Of a DNA stretch of 64,000 nt, positions 56,401-64,000 are shown piece after piece. Under the pieces are notes generated by a model, which was given only the letters and a program-made list of their open reading frames with translations, had not been told where the DNA came from and did not search any database. Source of the stretch: Chamaecrista fasciculata (lineage: Eukaryota; Streptophyta; Magnoliopsida; Fabales; Fabaceae); the NCBI GenBank assembly GCA_003254925.1, contig QANZ01020782.1:1-64000 (forward strand), written 5' to 3'. The stretch's first letter is position 1. Every line of letters begins with the position of its first letter. The translations under genes were made by a program, and so were the position numbers.

Positions 56401-59400
56401 CACCAGTTTGCGTCCTTTTTTTCAATTATTATTATTATCTCTTGGTTTTTATGAGCATGTTTGACTTTGAAATGATTTTGATGTTCAGCATAAAGTGCTC
56501 ACATGGTGAGTCAATGAGCTCTATTCAATGATTTGTACTGCATGAGAAAAAATTGAGGCCACAACACGCATTATGGCCTCTATCTATTGATCTGTTGATT
56601 TTATTATTTAAATTGTATTTTTTTGCTGGTGGGTTCCTTTTTTCAATGATCTGACTATCTATTAATAGCACCGCTCATTCTTATGGTTCATTGATTAATT
56701 GCATACTTTTTTTGAATGAACAGTTTTCCTGACAATGACCTTGCTTACAATTAATAATTTTCAGTTTTTATGGAGTTCAGAATTGCATATATCATTCTGT
56801 AAGAGTGTCGAAATGTTAAAGATAGGTTAAATTCTGTTATCTCTGCATTTGATGCTCTTGGCAATCTTCCTTTGCTTCAGTAAATCTAAATCTAAGTTAA
56901 CTGCTGATGAGTGCTTATTGAACCTTGACAATAACTTTCAGGACTATATTTGATGTTGATATTGAGAGTTTTGAGGAGAAACCATGGAAATATCCCGGTG
57001 TTGATGCATCAGACTTTTTCAACTTTGACTTGAATGGGGAGACTTGGAAAGATTATTGCAGAAAGCTGGTATGCTTTTTATGCTTATACTCTTGAAATAT
57101 TTAATCGAGAGTGAATTTTTTTGTTTTTGCTTTTGGACTTCCTAGGAACAACTTCGCCTGGAGTCTACAATGCAAAGCAAAATCCGTGTTTACGAGTGTG
57201 GCCGAACCGAGCAGGTAAGATTTTGATACTGTATTTTAAGGGGACTCTTCAGCATCTCATTTGTTGTGGTGTCAGTTGTGTAATGTCTTCCTATTTTTGT
57301 CTTTTTAACCTTTAATCTATTGAGTTGATACCATTATTACCATTGCAGGAGTATGACCCAGATTTGCCCCCTGAATTAGCAGCAGCTACTGGTGTACAAG
57401 ATTCTCGTGTTGAAAATGCAAATTCTATGAAGTCAGATATTGGACAAAGTGATCCTGTGAAAGGTTCTGGGCGTGTGAGGCCTCCACTAGTATGTGTTTA
57501 ATTAATCATTTATTTTACTTTTTCAAAAATTATGCTAGTAATTACTATCTTTGTTTTATTTTCCTTTCGTATTAATTCCAGATTAATACTTTTTTGGGGT
57601 TTGTTTGCTTTCTAGCATGAACATAGCTGGTTAAGATAATATTAAAGATTGGTGGTAGATTTATTGGCTTTCATTTCTTATTTTTTTGAGACTGAAGTCT
57701 GAATTTATATACTACCAGCCAACTGGGAGGGCAATACAGGTGGAAAGTGGTAATGGCGACCGTCTTCCCACCATTGATACTCGACCTCCCAGAATCTGTG
57801 ATTCAGATGCAATCATTGAGGTATTTGTACGGTTAATCATGTGCATGAACATCTCTGTTTTGTGCTAAGGATCTTCAATGTACACATCGCTAAAAATATT
57901 TGTGTGGGCAGATTGTTTTACAGGATTCTGCAGATGATGATTCATATGCAGAGGTTGGTGTCCAAGATCAATCTGAGGGAGGAGAACCCCAGAGAGAGGA
58001 TTTTCAAGGAGGTATACTCGGAGTTAATGATCCACGGGCAGAGCATGAGTTTTTAAATGGGTTTCCGCAATATTATAATGGTAGAAAGAGAGATTTGGCT
58101 GGAAAAAAACTACAATTCATGAATGCTCCTGCTAGCATGCCTGGAGGCAGTGAAACTTTGCTCTTCCCTCGGGAAGAGCCCCAACTTTCCAGGCCCTTTG
58201 GTGGTAAATTTGGCTCCTCATATGGGGAAAGGTATGGAAGAGTCTTGGATATGCCTATAGAATTGTATAATGCCAACCTGTATGTTGCTTTTTTCACCAT
58301 GTTGAACTCCGTTCTGTTCCCTTCCTTTTATTGGATAAGCATCCATAATTCAGTTAATCCTGATATAAACTATAGGTTATTTACATGAATGAGGATGATG
58401 CTTTATTTTAATTTTCTGTTTCACTGATTGACTGCTTTGAGTAGTACTTCTTGAATTGGAGAATGATTTTCTGAATATGATCTAGAGCATAGAAACATAC
58501 ATGAGAGATCTCTTTTCATGTATAAAAGAAAGGCTGAATTTTAGATGTAGGAGTTTTTTTTCTTTTCCATGAACATATGCTTTTTCAATAGGAAGAGCTT
58601 CAAGTATATTTGTAAATGATTACGTTAATTCAAAGACATATTTGTAATTTTCTTCACATAGTTTGGTATCTCTTGGTGATGTTAATGTCTCAAACTATTA
58701 AGCTTTGGTAATTTCAACTGCAATAATGAATAGCATCTTGGTTTTTCTATTCTCAGGAAAATGCAAGGGAGAGCAAATTCTCTTATTACTACTCCTAGTC
58801 AAGAAACGGAGATTAATGACAACAAAAGAGAAGATTCATTTGAAAGCATGGAAGGGAGAGATAGCGCACTTTTATCATCTCCTATCATTAAGGATGCTAG
58901 AGAGTCCAGAATGGAAATGGAGGATAAAGATTCTGATAATGTTGAATTTGGGACAGCTAATGAAAGTTCCAAAATGGAAAAGGTGGAAATGGATCCAAAT
59001 ACAGTCGACAAAAGTGACACCCTCACGGACAGGGAAGAGAAGAGGGAGAAATCAACATCTCGAGTTGAGGAGCCGCTACTTGATGAAGTTGGTGATGTGG
59101 AAAACTCAAAACCTGCAAGTAGTGATAACAGCTTAGCGAGTTGGGTAAGGAGCAAGGATTATAAAAAGCAGCAAGATGAGAAGGAAGGAGTTCAGGATGC
59201 ACAATCAGCAGGTCTGGGTGGTCATAGAAAGCACCCTGATGATTATGAGGATGATTTCCATAGAAGAGGGCATGATGGAAGGAAAGAACCTGAAAGAAAT
59301 CGCCCAATACCTAAAAGCAGAGAGGAATCACATCCTTACAAAGACCAACATCCTAACTCCCTCCATCAGTTGCACATGAAGACTGGTGGGTTTGATAGGC

Positions 59401-61304
59401 ACAAAGATAGGAAAAATCCTAACATAGTTCAGGCTGGGAGAGATGATCCCTTTAGCATAGGAGTTAGAAATGATGAGCCAAGGAAGAGGGATAAGGGTAA
59501 GGCTCGAGATAATAAGAGAAGTGACAGAGATGATAGCCTTCATTCAAGAAAACAGTTGGATAATGGTGGCTACTGGGCTCCTCATGATCAAGAAATAGGA
59601 TTAAGAGATGTAGGACACAGGGACAGAGATGATGGCATGAAGAGTAGGTATGACGAAGCCATGGAGGATTACCATAGCAAGAGGAGGAAGGAGGAGGAAT
59701 ATCTTAGGAGGGAGCATATCGATAAAGACAATATTTCGCATGGCTACAGAGAGAGTTCAAGTCGACGCAGGAGAGAAAGAGATGTAGTCTTGGATCCACA
59801 AACAAGAAATGATCAGCAAAGAAGTAGACGCGAAAGAGAAGGAAAGATTTCTGTAAGAAGTGGACGAGGAACTGAAGAAAAAGCAAGGCCTGGGCATAGT
59901 AGGGCTCAAGATGAGCATAAAGCTCTTGACAAAGCTTACCAATCTAGAGACACAATGCGACATTCTGAACAATTGAAGAGAAGGGATGGAGTTCGGGATG
60001 TAAGTCCACATAGTGAAGGGCGTGAAGATTCTTATACCCGTGGAACTCAAAATTTTAGTGAGGAAAAGCTATCTAGACAGGACAGGTCAAGTAGTCATGG
60101 TGATCGTGTTGTCAATGCTTTAGATAGCCAAAGAGTTAACGAGAGAAAGCATAGAGAGGGAACAAAAAGAAGCAAAAAATCTGATGTTATAGGCCTGTCC
60201 AAGAGAAATTGGGAAGATCATAGTGGTGAGATCAACAAGAAGGTATGTTGCTCATAAAGACATTAAACAATATCTAAAAAGTGGATATATTATCTGTCTC
60301 TGTATACCTTTTAGAAGATATTGTTGATCTAAAATATAGTAAGTTCAAAATTCAATGCCTGCTCTAATCATATGAATGATGAATGGTGTGGCTCTGTTTT
60401 TTTCCATGTTTTGTTATCTGTTCGAGGCCTAATATTTGTATGGCAAGACAGGTATGAGTTTTGAACTTACTGTGATTTAGTTATCTGCAATGATTGTATA
60501 AGCAGAGTTTTGATGTAGACTTGGGGAGACACTTTGATGATTGAGATACTATTTTCCATGAATAAGATTGTGATCATTTAGCCTTTCTACTTGCCCCACT
60601 TTAAAGTGGTTGCCTAGTGCGTCTGTTTGATTGTCTTTTGTTCACAAACTCTTGTTGGTGTTGGGATTTTGCCCACAGATCATTGTTTTTATTTTTAGCT
60701 GCTGCTTCTTTTTTTATTTTTTTCTTTCTTTCCCGCCCCTCTTTTCCCTCCCCTTCTGTTTGTCAAGGGCTTGAAAGACTTGAGTGATCAAGGACATGCT
60801 GAACAAGAAATCTCAGGGCATCGTCTGTCCAGAAAACATCAGGATGACATTTCCTCAGACGATGAACAGCAAGATTCTTGTAGAGGACGCATTAAATTGG
60901 AACGCTGGACAAGTCATAAGGAAAGGGATTTTGATGTCAATGGCAAGCCTGATAAGGATAGCAATGATGGATCTTCTGAAGCAGGGAGACCTGTGGTTGC
61001 ATCTGCCAAAAGGAGTGACACTATTGATGACCAACGTGTCTTGTTGGCCGAAGGAAAGGATTTTGTAGATATGGAGAGTAAGGATGTTGATACAAATGGA
61101 TTTGGTGAGCGGCACCTTGACACAGTTGAGAAGTTGAAGAAACGCAGTGAGCGTTTCAAGCTTCCAATGCCAAGCGAGAAAGAGGCTCTGACTATTAAAA
61201 AGTTGGAGAATGAACCACTGCCTTCTGCCAAAAGCGAGAACCATGTTGATTCGGAGGTCAAACAAGAGCGACCTGCACGAAAAAGACGGTGGATCAGTAA
61301 CTGA
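53427..61304 (+). CDS. FIPS5: FIPS5/FIP1[V]-like pre-mRNA polyadenylation factor, gene B
   Basis: Tandem paralogue of gene A with the same nine exons: 53,427-54,248; 55,966-56,219; 56,942-57,068; 57,146-57,214; 57,349-57,489; 57,719-57,820; 57,912-58,231; 58,757-60,242; 60,768-61,304, giving 1,285 aa. Exons 3, 4, 5 and 6 have exactly the lengths of gene A (127, 69, 141, 102). The start is MEDDDEFGDLYSDVL; the Fip1 motif (about 360-425) reads EEKPWKYPGVDASDFFNFDL; the end is ARKRRWISN. Shorter than A mainly because exon 1 is 41 codons shorter and exon 8 lacks about 44 codons that A has at 48,456-48,587. No stop or frameshift is seen, so both copies look functional. Same predicted role as A in the CPSF polyadenylation complex; division of labour is unknown. 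Confidence 0.87.
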
Positions 61305-62129
61305 AAAAAAAAGAAACAGGAACCCCACCATTATTTTGCTGAGAATCTAGCATGGCATGGGCTTGGTATAAATTTATGCATGGCCTGATTCTTTTAAACC
61401 TAGAAACCCAGCAAGCTAGCCATTCAATAATACTCAGTTGAACATGGCATCTATGGGGTTTGGGATAGTTTTTATTTCTTCAAAAGTTATGTCATCTTTG
61501 TAGCCAAGTTACATCATATTTACTATAAACTATGTATATACATACAGGTATAACGTATAATTTGTACTGGTTACTATAGGTCGAGGATTGTGTTGTGAAC
61601 TCTGAATAGGGCTGAATGCAATGACATTCAGAATCCATTGTGGCTTGGCAGAAAAACAAGACAGATGCAGGTGATGGAGGACCATCCAAAGAGATGGCTT
61701 TTGCTTTCATGCTTCCAACTTCCAAGCCTTGTGCTGATGTAGAATTATAGATGTTTGTGAGATTGTAGATTATAACCAAACTCTGATCACTCTTTTTATT
61801 GTTATTATTATTATTATTTTTGCGGGAATCAAGAGACACTAAGTAGAGCCCTCCATTTGTATAATGAGATGTAAGGATGATGTAATATGTACAACTATGA
61901 AAGAAAGTAACTGCAAAATTATTGTCATTTCAAATTTCTTTCTCTCCCAGGGTGCAATTTACAATTTATATTGCAAAGAGGTTCATGAACAAGTAATTAC
62001 TTCCATTTTTTGTGGGGTCAATGGACTTAACCTTACCTTGTCATCTCTTTCATATCTTTTCAGTCTCTTTTTCTCTTAATTGTCAAACAAATCTTAAATT
62101 ATGATAGGAGCATCCATACAACATTTTCT
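61305..62129. other. 3' flank of FIPS5-like gene B
   Basis: Likely 3' UTR in the first 250-300 bp, then AT-rich spacer with a short (TTA)n run at about 61,797-61,817. ORFs on either strand (61,492-61,839 and 61,864-62,079) are unconvincing. Confidence 0.45.
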
Positions 62130-62445
62130 TATTAGGGTGGAATTGGTACTCTTAAAGTATACGGTTATGGTCATTTTTAGTTGTAACCTTAAAATTATTT
62201 TTGTTCAATTGTACTCCCAAAATATAGAGTCAATTTTAGTTATACCTCTAAAAATTTTTAGTCAATTATACATTTAATGTTTCACATTTAAGTCATTTAT
62301 ACTCTTAAATAGCCCTCAGTTAGGGGATACAATTGACAAAAAAAAAAAATTGTGGGTACAATTGATACTTAAATAAAAAGATTGGGAGTATAATTGATTA
62401 AAAATATTTTTGGGTATAACTGAAACTGACCATATACTNTACAAA
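62130..62445. repeat. Degenerate foldback with TTATACCC words
   Basis: Left aagtatacggttatggtca and, reversed, right agtatatggtcagtttcag. Words of the ttatac(c/t)cc type recur about every 26-32 bp in both arms. Ends and target duplication are not resolved. A single undetermined base lies at 62,439. Confidence 0.45.
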
Positions 62446-63488
62446 TTTTTAGAGAAAAATTAGTCCATGCCTCCATTGATGCCAAAAATCAGAATAATAG
62501 GATGCTAAAAACTAATTGTAGTTTAAACTACAATTAAACTACATATCACAAATTTTTATCACTCGAAGTGTGAAAAAGACTGAATTTAATCCAAACAAAT
62601 GAAGAAAGTTTTTACAAGTTTATGATAAACTATAAAGGGGCTACATAATTCTATAAGAGGAAACCAAATTAAAATTCAACATACTCTAGTGCTATTCAGA
62701 AAATACTAAACAACCCCAAATCCAATCCTCTTTAGTTATTCACATATATTAAACATCAAAGCCTAATATATAATTTTCGAGAAATGTTGTCTAACAATTT
62801 CTACCTCAAATCACACGTACCCATCAAACTAAACATTCAAAAGAGTATCAATCTTTTTTATTATTATTTTTGAAAACCATTCTCATAAATTTATTTGACG
62901 CGATTTAGAATGTAAAAGCAATAGAGTTTTATGCTCTGTTTAGATGAATTTTTGAATTAGAGATATGATCACGAATCAAATAAGTACATATCATTTGGTA
63001 CATCATTGATTTGATGTCAATATGTCGTATTTTACCATAATTTCTTGGCTGCTTGTTTTCATCTTCATGGCACCCTTTCATTGCTAGTTTGCAAAATTGT
63101 TAACACAAAGATAGAAAGAGAAACCCTGATTTTTTGTTAGAGGCGGCGTGTTAAGTAAGGGATGAGCAGCCTATTGGTTGTTTGTTTTATATAGTACTCA
63201 TAAAACAAAATTGTTTTCTAGCATCTGCTAACTTTTTAACAAAAAGCTAGAGAGATAAACCCTAAATTTTATGTTAAGGCAGGGTGTCACGCGTGTTAAG
63301 TAAGAGGAATACCTGTTCGTGGGCTAAGTTTGGGCTATCAAAGCTCAAGCTCATGGATTTTTATGTAAATGAGCTTGAACCTAGGTCTAAGCTCAAATAA
63401 AATTATAACCACTACAATGAGTCAAGTATATACTCAAGCCCATAGGCTTGAGTTTGAGTAGCCCAAATTTTTTTTGTGATAATTTTAA
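62446..63488. other. Intergenic region
   Basis: AT-rich. At about 63,310-63,470 a stretch with gtgggctaagtttgggct and repeated agctcaagc words resembles the GGGTTGGG-type hAT remnants but lacks readable ends. No gene. Confidence 0.4.
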
Positions 63489-63590
63489 AATTAAATGGTC
63501 ATTATGGTCTTCAAACTATGAGGTTAATTCCATTTTGATCCTCAAGTTATTTTTTATTATGTTTCAGTCCCCACAGGATGAAATTTAGCC
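63489..63590. repeat. Lone left arm of a GGTCCT-class foldback
   Basis: Starts aattaaatggtcattatgg with words ggtctt, gatcct and agtccc at offsets 18, 49 and 78. It matches the arm at 52,462-52,551 read in reverse. Confidence 0.45.
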
Positions 63591-63595
63591 ACATA

Positions 63596-63834
63596 TTAGT
63601 CCAGACGTGCAGAAAATAATTTTAGTTCAGTCCAAAAAAGTCCAGAAAATTCCAGATTGGAGAAACGTGTGAAAAATAATTTAAGTACAGTCTAGAAAAT
63701 TACATATTGGTGCAGACATGCAAAAAATAATTTCAATTCATTCCAAAACAATTAAGAAAACTACAAATTAGTGTAGACATGCAAAAAATAATTTCTATTC
63801 AATACAAAACAATCCAGAAAATTACAGATTAGTC
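63596..63834. repeat. 61 bp minisatellite, four units
   Basis: Units begin at 63,596, 63,657, 63,707 and 63,768 with tt(a/g)gtgcagacatgcaaa-type sequence. Three are exactly 61 bp and the second is 50 bp. A partial fifth start follows. Noncoding. Confidence 0.75.
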
Positions 63835-64000
63835 CTAAATCTTTATCAAAATAGTCCTCCAACCTGAAAAACTGAAAATCTTTTCTTTGTTTTTGTTTTC
63901 CAGACAGCCCACACAGAATATTTGTTTGAAGATTATGGTACTAAGCTTACAACAAAACCACAACCATAACCTAGAAAAATTGTGGGACAAATTCAAAAAC
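63835..64000. other. Window end, no feature recognised
   Basis: AT-rich sequence cut by the window edge; nothing supported. Confidence 0.5.

Overview
The window is nuclear DNA of a flowering plant, most likely a eudicot. It is AT-rich, has introns with GT/AG borders, and carries plant-type gene families (FIPS5/FIP1[V], TORTIFOLIA1-like, NPGR calmodulin-binding TPR proteins, RICESLEEPER/DAYSLEEPER-type hAT-derived genes) and dense non-autonomous DNA transposons. I do not name a species. All family assignments come from reading translated sequence against remembered family consensus; no search was run.

Host genes, left to right. (1) A two-exon hAT-transposase-derived gene at 5,085-7,132 (+). 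(2) A first exon of an NPGR-like gene at 20,661-20,888 (-), without the rest of the gene nearby. (3) An uninterrupted ORF for a CWC16/YJU2-type splicing factor at 25,147-26,067 (+). (4) A frameshifted TPR fragment of the same NPGR family at 33,380-33,930 (-). (5) A second hAT-derived gene at 36,978-38,980 (+), a paralogue of the first with the same UTR intron, promoter motifs and downstream transposon. (6) Two tandem nine-exon FIPS5-like genes (polyadenylation factor Fip1) at 40,938-50,723 and 53,427-61,304 (+), whose reconstructed coding sequences stay open (1,399 and 1,285 aa).

Between the genes lies a crowd of foldback DNA elements, many with a visible target-site duplication (TSD): Mutator-like elements (9-10 bp TSD) at 9,689, 11,703, 18,261, 26,574, 30,009 and 32,837; hAT elements (8 bp TSD) at 19,033 and 28,732; a Harbinger-like element (TAA) at 14,942. 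Two Mutator-like elements carry recognisable pieces of host genes (Pack-MULE behaviour): a BED/hAT-derived gene with KAVNKRYEGLVTVRTKAIKG at 27.4-27.8 kb, and a TORTIFOLIA1-like TOG/HEAT exon at 30.6-31.1 kb.

The most striking pattern is architectural. At least a dozen foldback ends with different primary sequence (GGTACC, GGTCCC, ATGCCC, GGTCTC classes) place a short GC-rich hexamer at base 17 or 18 from the terminus and repeat it at about 48, 78 and 109, a spacing of 29-32 bp or roughly three helical turns. This suggests a shared recognition design for one transposase system across families that do not otherwise align. Transposon ends of this kind form most of the proximal promoter of the second FIPS5 copy, and another foldback sits just upstream of the second hAT-derived gene.
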